Below are positions 9,928 through 21,129 of a stretch of DNA of 64,000 bases, one piece after another. Source of the stretch: Warburgia ugandensis (taxonomy: Eukaryota; Streptophyta; Magnoliopsida; Canellales; Canellaceae); assembly GCA_035236585.1 (NCBI GenBank), contig CP141128.1:52751257-52815256 (forward strand). The letters run 5' to 3'. Below the pieces are notes generated by a model. It was not told the DNA's origin. It did not search any database and worked only from the letters and a program-made list of their open reading frames with translations. The position numbers and the translations under genes were made by a program. Within the stretch, counting starts at the first letter, position 1; the number at the start of each line of letters is the position of its first letter.

Positions 9928-12553
9928 TGTGATGACCTGGGTTTTTATATGATGCAATTTTTATGAAAAGGCGAGATCTCTTGTTTTATAAGTATGAAAT
10001 GCATGAAAAACTTTTTGTTTTGAAAACAATCTTTCATAAAAATCCCGAGTGTCAAAGCACATTCTCAAACTGTCTAGCCATGGCAATGCTTTAAATCAAC
10101 ATTATTCCCAAGAAAGTGTTAGTCACAGCCTCAGCTATTAGAGAGTAACTACAATCAAGTAACATTGAAAGATAAGGTAGGGGTTTACTTACTTACACTT
10201 AGTCTGGGTGTCTCCTAGCACAAGCGTTCCTTGCCCTTAAGTATTTACTTTGTGTTTGAAAAATGTTGAGGATTGGATGAGTATATACTATACTCAGTAG
10301 GAGCCTATCACTACTAGTTTTATAATGCATGAGATGTTTTTAAAATCATATGCTCTTTCAAAACATGTGCATGTCTAAATACTCAAGTTCAATATCAATA
10401 TTCAAATCCATCGTCAAATTGAAATACTAACGACTTAAAGGATCACATAATCCAAAATCGAAAGTATCGTATACATATATATCATAACATTATGATATGC
10501 ATAAGATGCTTCATTGAACCCAACTCATGGATATCTAGTATGGTATGGTCGACCAACCTCATATCATGTCCTATGCAATGCAAATAAGTCCACAAAACCA
10601 TAGGGTCCAAACTATGCCCACGACCTCGCTGCCGTGTGGTCCCTGGGTACCTGAGGACACAGTGTCATAGCCTCCACGGGGCATATGACACATCGACCCA
10701 GTGCCGTGACACCAGTGGTAGCCCCCTATAGCACATGCAGTTGACGTCAGGACATGCCCTTTTTGGGCGTGGTACCCATTCCACCTAGTAGTGGTAGAGG
10801 CTGGGTGGCCAACCCAAACCCCTCGGCATAGCACCCACAAGCTTACTAGCCCAAATCACATAAGATCAAACAAGCGAAAAACCTCTTTTTCAAAACCTAT
10901 CCTCTTTGGGTCCCTCACAACTGCCTGGCCCTCAGCACTCCAACGTCTTTTGGTAACCCTCAAGGACATGCAACTTTTGCCAAACTTAATGCTCACAAAT
11001 CATGCGATGAATGCAATAGTTTGCAAAACATATCTATGCATAATGTATATGCAATTATTTACAAAATACGTTTATGCATAAAGCATTTATCACATGCATG
11101 ATGAATTAAGTCATGCTCAACAAGTCATATACTTAAAACATGTATTCCCAAAACAATAATAGTTCTTTTAAAAGAATCTAGTAGCGATAGAGCACCTGCC
11201 TGGCTAGGTCGCGCTAACCCCTTTGTCCTCGTACGCTCCTGAACATGGTTTGGGGAATCAAGGTTAGTTTGGCCTATCTTTTATGGGTTTTAGAGTGGTT
11301 GGTCTTATTACTTAGGCATTAGGGGTCCATCCCTATGCCTATGGGTGTCCTAAGGTACTAATTGGGCCTTGGTATCCTCAGTTTTCCAAAGGTCTAGCGG
11401 CCACGCACCACCATCCTATTCTAAGGTTCATACCCACCTTTGATTGGGCCTTGATCATAGATTTTATAGTTTGGGTATCTCTGCATCGTCGACATAGATA
11501 CAACGCCTTTTGCAGCGCCTCAATCGGAGCTTTAGATCTCAAGTTATAAGCGTTTTAGTGTCACACGTACATAAGGGCCTTAAGAGTGAAAAGGCGGAAT
11601 GCTAGGGCGCTGCGCGTCAGTGGCATGTGCACCAGCTTCCTTAAGGACGAAAAAATCTCAGATCACTAGTACGCTGCACGTCTGCAGCGTGCGCCTCAGC
11701 GGGTGCATCTGCAGAAGCTCCAAATTTTCCCGCTCGTCTCTCTTTTGCGGGCACGTCCCCGGATGCGCCCATTTGGTTTTTCTCAGACGCGGTCGACTCG
11801 TCTCGTCCCGGTGGGACGTTGTGGTCATTTGGAGGACCGGGGCGTTCTCAGGACACCCTAGTTCAACCCTGTCAAACCAATGCGGCCCAGGGAACGTCCC
11901 TGGGTCCTTGGTGACTCTCCAGGGCTCCATTTTGCATGATTTTTCATGCAAAAACTTAGGGAAACTGATCCTAGGACTGCTGTGAAGACAAGTTTTGAGG
12001 GATCTTGGGCATACCTGGCTCGTTGCTGGGTTTTTCTCCTTGTTTCCCTTCTAGATTGCTTCTCCACAATGGGTTTTCTTCAAGCTTTTGGGCTGCCATT
12101 AGAGGCGCCCAAGAGCTCTATTTATAGAGCTATAAGAGGGTTCTGGAGGGGGCTCTCACGGCCCTTGAATGGCGGTGGAGAAACCTCCAGAATGGTGGTG
12201 ATTTCTCCTCCAATCACCACCGTTCTAGAACCCTCTAGGAGGTTGAAGATGAAGGGTGCCCGTATCAAAACGGGCCCCTGTGTTTTGGAAGCTAAATCCG
12301 TTTTTTGTAAAAATTACATTTTTACCCTTGAACTTCAAAGGGCCATAACTTGCTCGTTTTAACTCCGTTTTAGGTGATTTTGGTCTTGTTGGATTCCGTT
12401 TTCTGAGACGCACCTAGTGGTAGCATTTTTAGGATTAAATTTCTGGGTTCAGTCAAGGTGAATAGTGAAATGACTAAAATGCCCTTATCTTCAAAAACTG
12501 AACTTGTCATTGCTAACTTGGGATTTTAATATTACAAAATTGGAGTCATTACA
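9928..12553 (-). repeat. Element 2, 3' LTR (complete, 2.63 kb)
   Basis: On the plus strand it runs from TGTGATGACC to GTCATTACA, so on the minus strand it starts TGTAATGACTCC and ends GGTCATCACA. A polypurine tract abuts its right side. The part 9928 to about 10772 recurs at 17106-17950. It is homologous over its length to the Element 3 LTR at 51642-54482, and its 9928 to about 11230 part is homologous, inverted, to the Element 1 LTR. Overlapping frames at 11599-12413 lie in its GC-rich part and have no domain. Confidence 0.92.
12119..12126 (-). promoter_or_regulatory. Likely TATA box of the Element 2 LTR
   Basis: The minus strand reads TATAAATA within GAGCTCTATAAATAGAGC. The same context occurs in both Element 3 LTR copies (54044 and 58186), which supports a conserved promoter. 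The 5' LTR of Element 2 has lost this region, so no genomic-length transcript could start there. Confidence 0.7.
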
Positions 12554-12570
12554 TTCTTACCCCCTTAGGA
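12554..12570 (-). other. Polypurine tract of Element 2
   Basis: The minus strand reads CTCCTAAGGGGGTAAGAA directly before the LTR start TGTAAT. The same tract stands at 54483 in Element 3. Confidence 0.85.
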
Positions 12571-12593
12571 GAATTTTTCCCCTGAAATTCTAC

Positions 12594-12611
12594 TATATAT
12601 ATATATATATA
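12594..12611. repeat. TA dinucleotide microsatellite
   Basis: About nine TA units lie between the polypurine tract and the chromodomain frame of Element 2. Confidence 0.88.
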
Positions 12612-12614
12612 CAG

Positions 12615-13090
12615 TCAAAAGATCTCGAGGTAATTTTCTCTCATTTCTGACTCTGGTTCCCAAGTCTCTTCTTCCATGTGCACATTTCTCCACAAAACTT
12701 TGACTAAGGGTATGTCCTTGTTCCGCAGCTTCTTAGTCTTACGATCCTGGATCTCAACTGGTCTCGTCTCTAGCTTGAGATCCTCCGTCAACTCTATGGG
12801 TACCTGGTTGATGACATGAGTGGGGTCAGGCACATACCTCCTTAGCATAGATACATGGAATACATTATGCACTTCAGATAGTTGAGGGGGTAGTGCAATC
12901 CTGTAGGCCACTTTTCCCACTTTCTCCAGGATTTTGAAAGGTCCTATGTAACGCGGACTAAGCTTGCCTTTGATACCGAACTGCATAACTCCTTTAGTGG
13001 GAGATATCTTCAGGTAAATGTGCTCTCCTATGTTGAATTCCAATGGTCTCCTCATTCGATCAGCATAGCTCTTTTAGCGGCTTTGAGCTA
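12615..13090 (-). pseudogene. Element 2 integrase C-terminus and chromodomain
   Basis: An uninterrupted 146-residue stretch (13055-12615) begins in the integrase C-terminal domain (RRPLEFNIGEHIYLKISP; then YIGPFKILEKVG, LPPQLSEVHNVFHVSMLRRY). It ends in a chromodomain (KLRNKDIPLVKVLWRN followed by [15 protein letters not shown]). In chromoviruses the chromodomain binds methylated histone H3 and steers integration into heterochromatin. Upstream the frame is closed by a stop in the KSYADRMRRP context. The missing start means this is a fragment of the polyprotein, not a separate gene. In Element 3 nearly all of this segment is deleted. Confidence 0.9.
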
Positions 13091-13105
13091 TGAGGAGGCG
13101 TCTTC

Positions 13106-14130
13106 TTATAAGTTTGACCCTCTCGGTGCATTGCTGTACCAGCTCAGATTGGAGCACCCTGGACTCTCCAACTTCACTCCAACTGGTGGGTGATCGACAG
13201 GGCCTCCCATGAGCGCCTCGTATGGAGCCATGCCAATGCTCGACTGAAAGCTATTGTTGTACGCAAACTCAACTAGTGGTAGGTTTTCATCCCAACTCTG
13301 CTTCCAATTGAGGGCACAAGTTCGCAACATATCTTCGACTATCTAGATTGTGCACTCTGACTGTCCATCGGTCTGTGGATGGAAGGCTGTGCTATAGTTC
13401 AAGGAAGATCCTAAGGATTTTTGGACAGACTTCCAGAGTTGCGAAGTGAAGCGGCTATCCCTATCTGAAGTGATACTAAGGGGTATACCATGTAGACTTA
13501 CTATCTCTTTGATGTATAGCTGAGATAGGCTGTCAGTGGATTGGGTATGACGTATAGGAAGGAAATGGGCTGTCTTAGTTAATCTATCAACAATTACCCA
13601 GATCATGTCATGACCCTTAGAGGTCATGGGTAGCCCTACGATGAAATCCATTGTGATATGGTCCCATTTCCATTCGGCTCAAGGGGTTGTAACAATCCCG
13701 CGGGTCTTTGATGTTCAGCCTTTACTTGTTGACATGTTAGACACTTTGCCACAAATTCTCCTATGTCTCTTTTCATACCATCCCACCAATATTGTTTCTT
13801 TAAGTCTTGATACATCTTAGTCCCTCCTGGGTGTATAGTATACTTAGACCGATGAGCCTCTTTTAAGATTTCTTGTCTTATCTCTTCATTAGTCGGTACC
13901 ACTAATCTTCCTTGCATGTAAACGCTACCATCTTCCCTTTTTGTAAACCTTGGTTTTCCTATGGAAGCTTGTATATCCGGATCTCCTTTCTGTTCTTGCT
14001 TAACCTTTTCATTAACAGCTGACTTCATTGTTAGGCCTACCATAATGATCTTGTGCTTACTTATATCTAGTTTCCATGTGATTACTTCTTCTAATAGCTT
14101 CCATCTCTTAGTTAATAAACTTGGACACAT
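13106..14130 (-). pseudogene. Element 2 integrase, zinc-binding and catalytic core, broken
   Basis: The zinc-binding HHCC module is visible at about 13820-13710 (HRSKYTIH, then KCLTCQ). The DDE core follows: [16 protein letters not shown], the first aspartate in WVIVDRLTK, the second in ITSDRDSRFTS, and the glutamate in DGQSE. The next residue, normally Arg, is Cys. Integrase inserts the element DNA into the host chromosome. Breaks are a 4-bp deletion at about 13677 relative to Element 3 (which retains GTAA there), a TAG stop at 13343-13345, and frame loss after EALMGGPV. It also lies in a different frame from the RNase H before it. Confidence 0.9.
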
Positions 14131-15325
14131 CCCTTGGGTTTTTTCTACTTAATGCATCAGCTACCACATTAGCTTTTCCAGGGTGATAATGAATGGAGAA
14201 GTCATAGTCTTTTAAGTATTCCATCCATCTTCTTTGTCGCATGTTTAAGTCTTGTTGGGAAAAGATATATTTAAGACTCTTGTGATCTGTAAAAACTTCA
14301 AACTTTTCCCCATATAAATAATGTCTCCAGATTCGCAAGGCAAAGACTATGGCCGCTAATTCCGAGTCATGGGTCACATAATTGACTTCATGCTTCTTGA
14401 GTTGTCGAGAAGCATAAGTGATTACCTTCCCATGTTGCATAAGTATGCAGCCTAGCCCTTGTTGCAAGGCATCGCTATATATCTCAAATCTGCCACTTCC
14501 TGAAGGTAAGGTAAGGACAGGTGCTGTAGTTAGCCTTCTTTTTAGTTCCTGGAAGCTTTCTTCACATTTATCAGTCCATTCAAATCTTGGGTCTTTCTTG
14601 GTCAGCTTAGTTAGCTTACTTAGAGGTAAAGCAATTTGTGAAAAACCCTCGATGAATCTCCTGTAATATCCGGCAAGTCCTAAGAAGCTTCTTATTTCTA
14701 TGACTGTCTTAGGTCTTTCCCAGTTCTGTACTGATTCAACCTTAGTGGGGTTAACTGCTATGCCATCTTGAGAAATAATGTGTCCTAAGAAATTAACCTT
14801 TTCCAGCCAAAACTCACACTTACTGAATTTTGCATATAACTTGTGTGCTCGTAGGGTGCTTAATGTCATCCTTAGATGTTCCTTATGGTCTTCAGGAGTT
14901 TCAGAATATATTAAGATATCATCCACAAACACTACGATGAATTTATCTAAGTACTCCTTGAACACCCTATTCATGAGGTCCATAAACACGGCTGGAGCAT
15001 TAGTTAAACCAAAAGACATCACTCTGAATTCATAATGACCATACCGAGTCCTGAAGGATGTCTTGGGGATATCTTCTTCTCTAACTCAAAGTTGATGGTA
15101 CCTGGATCGTAGATCAATCTTAGAGAAGACTCTGGCTGACTGAAGTTGATCGAAAAGATCATCAATTCGGGGAAGAGGGTACTTATTTTTCATGGTGACC
15201 CTATTTAGCATCCGATAGTCTACACACAATCTCATGGAGCCATCCTTTTTCTTAACAAAAAGGACTGGAGCTCCCCACGGAGATACGCTAGGTTGTATGA
15301 ACCCTTTGTCAAGTAGTTCTTGTAA
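14108..15325 (-). pseudogene. Element 2 reverse transcriptase and RNase H, broken
   Basis: RT begins at the linker KELKT and shows [20 protein letters not shown], the catalytic FVDD box at 14918-14929 (a variant of YVDD), and [12 protein letters not shown]. RNase H follows with [37 protein letters not shown] and VVADALSRK, so its acidic residues are all present. RT copies the element RNA and RNase H removes it. A TGA stop at 15086-15088 and the TAG at 15326-15328 break the frame; at both positions Element 3 keeps a sense codon (CGA, CAG). After the TGA, 304 residues are open to 14108, where the frame ends just before integrase. Confidence 0.93.
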
Positions 15326-16186
15326 CTAGGTCTTCAGTTCTTTTAGTTCTGCAGGAGCCATTCGGTAAGGAGCTTTGGAAATGGGGGAAGTACTGGGTAA
15401 AAGGTCAATGATAAACTCAATTTCCCTTGGTGGAGGTAGACCTGGTAAGTCCTCGGGAAATACATCAGGAAATTCTCGGACTACCTCGACATCCTCTAGC
15501 TTTGGTTGGGGACTCTCGACATATTCAATCTTGGCTAAGAATAAGGGGCATCCTTGAGCAATGTGCTTAACTGCTTTCATGGCAGAAATAACACACGCTC
15601 CAGAATAATCCTTTCTTCCTTGGAGGGTGAAAGTGTCTCCATTAGGTAGGGTAAAAGTGACATGTTTCTGGCGGCAATCAACAAAGGCTTGATGAAAGGC
15701 TAGCCAATCCATACCTAGGATGATGTCGAAGTCATTCATATCTAAGTGGATAAGATTGGCATGTAGCAAATGGTCCTTAATCAAAATGGGGACATCGTGG
15801 AGATAAGAGTAGGTGGGAAGTACCTGGCCTACAGGAGTCATGACTTCTAGAGTGAAGTCTAGGTCCTGTGGTATAATGTCCAAGGATGATGCAAATTCCC
15901 GGGCTATGAAAGAATGAGTGGAGCTTGTATCGAATAGAACTTTAGCAGGTATATCATAGATAGAAAGAATACCTTCAACTACAGCATTTGAAGCCTGGGC
16001 TTGACTGGAAGTGAGGGCAAAGACACGTCCTTGGCTTTTTGGAACTTGATCTCCTTTACACTCTTCAACTTTCCTTTTAGAACAATCCCTAGCAAAATGT
16101 CCTAGTTCTCCACAAAGATAGCAAGTGATGTTGAAAATGGGACATGTTTTGCCTAAATGGCTCCTATTACACTTAGGGCATGTTTT
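15326..16186 (-). pseudogene. Element 2 gag zinc knuckles and aspartic protease
   Basis: Directly after a TAG at the end of the gag frame come two knuckles: CPKCNRSHLGKTC (a C-x2-C-x3-H-x4-C variant) and CYLCGELGHFARDC (the classical C-x2-C-x4-H-x4-C). These bind element RNA. The retropepsin-type protease follows, with VLFDTSSTHSFIARE at about 15950-15905 and FDIILGMDWLAFHQAFVDC. The family active site is normally D-[ST]-G-[AS]; here it is D-T-S-S, so the glycine is replaced by serine. The linker to RT ends with DLPGLPPPREIEFIIDLLP and KAPYRMAPAELKELKT. Confidence 0.88.
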
Positions 16187-16948
16187 CTACTCTAGTCTTC
16201 TTCCTTTGTTTTCAAACGGCTTCTTGAAAGGTGGCCTGGGTCCAGATGACTGAAATGGTCTCTTTCCTTTATTTCTCATGGTGTTGATGTTCTTAGTTTC
16301 CTTCATCGCCTGATTCCTTTGGTAATCTTTTTTGTATAGGGAGGCCATCTCTACTACCTTGGCTATGGTGGAAGGTTGGAAACCTAGAACTCTGTTCCCG
16401 AGTCCTGGGTTGAGTCCATCTACAAATCTTTCTGCCGCATCTTCCTCATCAGCACAAGCACGTGGTGCAAATCTTCGGAGGCTAATGAATCTACTTTCAT
16501 ACTGTTGGACAGTCATATTTCCTTGTTCTAAGTTCATAAATTCCTTTTCCTTCTGTTTTCTTATGTGTTTAGGATAATATTTGTCATTAAAGACCTTTTT
16601 AAATTCTTCCCATCCTATTGTTTCTCGCTGATCAAAATAAGTTGTTTCTGCTGTTTCCCACCAAAAGGTAGCTTCTCCTCTAAACACAAATGTGGCCATG
16701 AGTACTTTTCTTTCTTCAGCTATGTTCATGGCTTTAAATATCTTTTTAATATCAATTGACCATTTTTCAGCTGTAGATGCTTCATCTTCTCATGTGAATG
16801 ATGGAGCTAGTTTCTGAAACCTTTCTAACTGAACCTCAGTCTTATCTATTGCTTTATCAGGGGAAGGATCTCGGGTGGTAGGAGTTTGGCTTTAACTATT
16901 CATGTATTGTCCCATATTTTGTAAGAATTGTTGGAATAACTTAGTCAT
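16187..16948 (-). pseudogene. Element 2 gag (capsid) with in-frame stops
   Basis: A start at 16948 gives MTKLFQQFLQNMGQYMNS, then a TAA (16892-16894), a TGA (16790-16792), and an open 180-residue stretch to 16187. That stretch carries the retrotransposon gag domain: FVFRGEATFWWETAE, GWEEFKKVFNDKYYP, EFMNLEQGNMTVQQYE and RFVDGLNPGL. This forms the capsid of the virus-like particle. A TAG ends the frame before the zinc knuckles. The start codon choice is the first ATG that leads into the conserved frame, but with stops downstream it is only nominal. Confidence 0.9.
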
Positions 16949-17091
16949 CCCGTTGCCCGACCCAGTGGAGTCCACAAGGTAATTCACCAAACCTCAGTTT
17001 GTGTTATCCTATTACCCCTTACCCTTTCACGGATGAAACTTGATTATAAGTTGTTCTCCTCATAACTGGGCTGTGAGTGACGTTAAACCGT

Positions 17092-17103
17092 GCTCTGATA
17101 CCA
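17092..17103 (-). other. Primer binding site of Element 2 (initiator tRNA-Met type)
   Basis: The minus strand reads TGGTATCAGAGC two bases after the LTR end GGGTCGTCACA. It matches the primer sites of Element 1 and element A. Confidence 0.9.
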
Positions 17104-17105
17104 AC

Positions 17106-17950
17106 TGTGACGACCCGGGTTTTTATATGATGCAATTTTTATGAAAAGGCGAGAACCCTTGTTTTATAAGTATGAAATGCATGCAAATCATTTTATTTTG
17201 AAAACAATCTTTCATAAAAACCCCGAGTGTCAAAACACATTCTCAAACTGTCTAGCCATGGCAAAGTTTTAAATCAACATTATTCCCAAGAAAGTGTTAG
17301 TCACAGCCTCAGCTATTAGAGAGTAACTACAACCAAGTAACATTGAAAGATAAGGTAGGGGTTTACTTACTTGCACTTAGTCTGGGTGTCTCCTAGCACA
17401 AGCGTTCCTTGCCCTTAAGTATTTACTTTGTGTCTGAAAAATGTTGAGGATTGGGTGAGTATATACTATACTCAGTAGGAGCCTATCAGTACTAGTTTTA
17501 TAATGCATGAGATGTTTTTAAAATCATATGCTCTTTCAAAACATGTGCATGTCTGAATACTCAAGTTCAATATCGATATTCAAATCCATTGTCAAACTGA
17601 AATACTAATGACTTAAAGGATCATATAATCCAAAATCGAAAGCATCATATACATATATATCATAACATTATGATATGCATAAGATGCTTCATTGAACCCA
17701 ACTCATGGATATCTAGTATGGTATGGTCGACCAACCTCATATCATGTCCTATGCAATGCAAATAAGTGCACAAAACCATAGGGTCCAAACAATGCCCACG
17801 ACCTCGCCGTCGTGTGGTCCCCGGGTACCTGAGGACACAGCATCATAGCCTCCATGAGGCATATGACACATCGACCCAGTGCCGTGACACCAATGGTAGC
17901 CCCCTGTAGCACATGCAGTCGACATAAGGACATGCCCTTTTTGGGTGTGG
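17106..17950 (-). repeat. Element 2, 5' LTR, truncated
   Basis: It matches 9928 to about 10772 of the complete LTR and then stops abruptly. The missing 1.78 kb includes the TATA box and the outer LTR end. At about 17950 the sequence continues as Element 1 LTR in the opposite orientation. Confidence 0.9.
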
Positions 17951-19747
17951 CACGCAATGTGGGGCACGGGTCCTGGCTCCACCAAGATGCACGGGGTACC
18001 TTAGGAGCTGAGACGCCCATGCTACACCAAAGGTGCGACCGCGCGATACCATCCAAGACACACGTCATAGCACATTGCTTGGGCATGCATGTGCGCGTGC
18101 AAACGCGGTCCCTGGCACGGCCTTTAGGCACGCATGCACGTGAGGCCGTCGCGGTTCGACCGGGATGCATAGGCGTCCTGGGAACTGGAACATGCGGACC
18201 TAATGAGACTATAAAGTTAGGATCAAAGGACAATTTACAGAGTTAACCATTGAATAGTAGATCCACATCATAGGATCTAGCCTGACAATGAATTACGCAA
18301 GGACCTATGGACGCTAAAAGGCAAACCTAGCGATCTAATTTCTAAATAGATCGAAATTGATAGGGACTCCTTATATCCATTTATATCCAGGAGTTTATAA
18401 ATGAGACCCAAGGTCGGGTTGAGTGATGAAGGATGCAACTCCAGGAGACTTCGAGGTAGGTGCTCTATGGCTACTAGACTTTTAAAAAGAGCCCATGATT
18501 GTTTTGAGAATGCATGTTTTAAGTATAAATTATATGACTTGTTTAGCATGACTTAATTTTATATATGACTTGTTTAGCATATAAATGAATTCAGCATGCA
18601 TATGATAAATACATTATGCATAGACATGTTTTGCAAATGATTGCATAAATTGCATGATTTGTGGTTATTGAGTTTTGAAAAATTGCATGTCCTTGAGGGT
18701 TACCAAAAGACGCTGGGTAGGCAGTTGTGAGGGACCCAAAGAGGACAGGTTTTGAAAAAGAGGTTTTTGCTTGATTGATTGTATATGATTTGGGCTAGAA
18801 AGCTCATGGGAGCTATGCCGAGAGGTCTGGGGTGGCCTCCCAGCCTCTACCACTATAGGTGGAAAGGGTACCACGCCAAAAAAGGCATGTCCCTATGTTA
18901 ACTGCATGTGATACAAGGGGCTACCACTAGTGTCACGGCACTAGGTCGATGTGTCATATGCCCCGTGGAGGCTATGACCGAGTGTCCCCACGTACCCAGG
19001 GACCACACGGCGGTAAGGTCGTGGGCATAGTGGGCCCTATACTTTGAGGATTTACTTGCATTGCATATGGCATGACATGAGGTTGGTCGACCATACCATA
19101 TATCCATGAGTTGGATTCAGTTGAGCATCTTATGCATATCATTATGTTTATGATATATATATATGATACTTTTGACATGGATTATGTGATTCTTTAAGTC
19201 GTCAGTATTCCAATTCGACAATGGCTTTTAATATCGATATTGAACATGAGTGTTCAAACATGCACATGTTTTAAAGAGCATATGATTTTAAACATAGCAT
19301 GCATTGTAAAACTAGTAGTGATGGACTCCTACTGAGTATAGTATATACTCACCCAATCCTTAACATTTTTCAGGATAGCTCCATTCATGAGTAGAAGACG
19401 CCTTAGAAAATGTTAGTGCTACGAGCAAGAAAAATCAAAAGGAGACAATTATACATGTAAGTAAACACTCTACCCTTTGAACATGTATTTGTATTTTTTT
19501 ACAGTTGGGCCGTGAGCTGTGATTGGATAGACCTGGGAAGACATTTAAGATTTATGAAATTTTCAAAAACTACATTGATTGTTGTGAAAACAAATGACAC
19601 TCGGGGTTTTCAAAAATGAGTTTAAAACTAAAGATTTTTCGCTGCATTGCATGGTTTTTATAAAATGGTTTTTCAAATAGGGATGCATCCCGCCTTAAGA
19701 ATTAGATATTGCATTTAAAAATGCATGGGAAAACCCGGGTCGTCACA
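17951..19747 (+). repeat. Element 1, 3' LTR, right fragment
   Basis: This segment matches about 4817-6653 of the Element 1 5' LTR and ends GGGTCGTCACA, followed by the duplication ATGCG. Its 3' half is homologous to the neighbouring Element 2 LTR piece (17106-17947) in inverted orientation. The junction region shares only a few bases (GGGTG-like sequence occurs in both parents). Confidence 0.92.
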
Positions 19748-19752
19748 ATGCG
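19748..19752. repeat. Target site duplication of Element 1, right copy (ATGCG)
   Basis: It follows the LTR end GTCACA and pairs with ACGCG at 3918-3922 with one C-to-T difference. Confidence 0.82.
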
Positions 19753-21129
19753 ATATAATCACTTGATTCCTCAATACAAGTTTCAACATATTACAATCTA
19801 TCCATGGTCTCCTTTTCATGGTGAAGGAGTTAGGACAAGTCTCTTTAATTGAGTATACTGGTTAAGTACCGTTGTACCGTCTAATTTTTCTCTTCAAGTG
19901 GAAAACTCCCTTAGTTTCCAAAAGTACTAATTATCATAGGCCTTCCCAAAGGCCTTCTAGATAAGAGTCGGAGATAAAGGAACACATCTTCTCAAATAAC
20001 CATCCTTAAAGTCCTTGTAATTATATTTTCAATGTCCTCACTTCCACTATTTCACTTTCTTGAACTAATAAATTATTTCATGGTCATATCAAGCCAATTA
20101 TTTACAACTCGATCAATTTCACACCCAATGAAAATTATCCTTTATAATACTTCCTCAGTCATTAGAACCACACTCTCATCTCTATTAGGGTTGGTTGTAA
20201 ATCAATCATAGTTAGTTTCATCTCACCTCATACACTTCACATGTTTTTCTTCCTAGTTGATTCATTACAAAATCATTTATATTCAAGAATTATTCACAAA
20301 TTAGTCATCATGCCCTCCGGGTAATATGCTCTTCAAATCATAATTAAAACCCCAAAAACATTTTATAAGTATTCAATCTCCATTTGAGTCATGTCATTAA
20401 TACTAATCAATTTCATACAATGGTTTAATAGCATATACTTTTCCTTAGAATGATTTAATAGCATATACTTTTCATTGATGATTAGCTGTCAGTATCTTTA
20501 TATTCACTAAACTCACCAGTATTCATCTCATAATCTGAAATTTTACCCATAGCAACACTAGGATCTTACATCATCAAAAAATTTCAAAAATTTTCATCAT
20601 ATTACAATTTATTCATCAAATATATCCGCTTCAAGTTTAAATTAATACAACACTTCTTTCAATTTGTATTCTCATTAATTGTAATCATTTATGATTCTCC
20701 ATGATTCTCATCATACTATTGTTATTGTAGTAACTATTAGGCTTTTTCCAAGAGTTTATACACACAATCCCAGTTAGAAACTTGGACTATCAGAAGCATT
20801 CCACATGAATGTATCTTCTATCATATATTTTAGTTCTCACTAAGAGAAATTGCTTCAAAATATTTATTCTGATTCTTTACTCTAAGAATCATACACTATT
20901 CATAAGAGTGTACTTGCTTATACTCATACAAGAATTTAAAGTCTCAATTTCTCTATGAAAATCTATCAACCTTCATAGCATCATCTATTTCATAATCATC
21001 AACATACTTCACATGAGTTATCTCTATAACTCATATTTAGGAAATCACCTCACTTCATGGATTGTAAGTGACCTATGAATTTGTTGGAATGGCTATGATG
21101 GAGTAGACCTAAGCTCTGATACCAAACTA
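19753..21129 (-). mobile_element. Element A internal region, 5' part
   Basis: This DNA joins 3922 once Element 1 is removed. On the minus strand it would hold the leader and gag, but stops fill all frames and I recognise no domain. A direct duplication of about 33 bp (TTTAATAGCATATACTTTTC twice) lies near 20424-20477. The stretch ends at the primer site at 21113. Confidence 0.6.
21113..21124 (-). other. Primer binding site of element A (initiator tRNA-Met type)
   Basis: The minus strand reads TGGTATCAGAGC, five bases after the LTR end GGGTGTCA. This fixes the orientation of element A as minus and its 5' LTR on the right. Confidence 0.9.

Larger units (their letters stand above)
9928..17950 (-). 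mobile_element. Element 2: Tekay-like chromovirus (Ty3/gypsy), decayed
   Basis: On the minus strand the order is truncated 5' LTR (17106-17950), primer site, gag, protease, RT, RNase H, integrase, chromodomain, polypurine tract and complete 3' LTR (9928-12553). This domain order defines Ty3/gypsy, and the C-terminal chromodomain defines chromoviruses. Long LTRs of about 2.6 kb and an iMet primer site fit the Tekay (Del) clade, an assignment from general features and not from a tree. The polyprotein is broken by at least five stops and several frameshifts. The element lies inside Element 1's 3' LTR; the right-hand target duplication was lost with the outer end of its 5' LTR. Confidence 0.92.
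3923..19747 (+). mobile_element. Element 1: LTR retrotransposon, non-coding, split by Element 2
   Basis: The element runs LTR (3923-6653), primer site (6656), internal region (6654-9588), polypurine tract (9571-9588) and 3' LTR. The 3' LTR is in two pieces, 9589-9927 and about 17951-19747, because Element 2 lies between them. Ends are TGTAAT and GTCACA with a 5-bp duplication. The internal region of 2.9 kb codes for nothing recognisable, so the element would have depended on proteins from a relative. Its LTR shares its 3' half with the coding-type Elements 2 and 3, which makes that family the likely source of the enzymes (inference). Large LTRs with non-coding internal DNA fit the LARD class. 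Confidence 0.85.
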
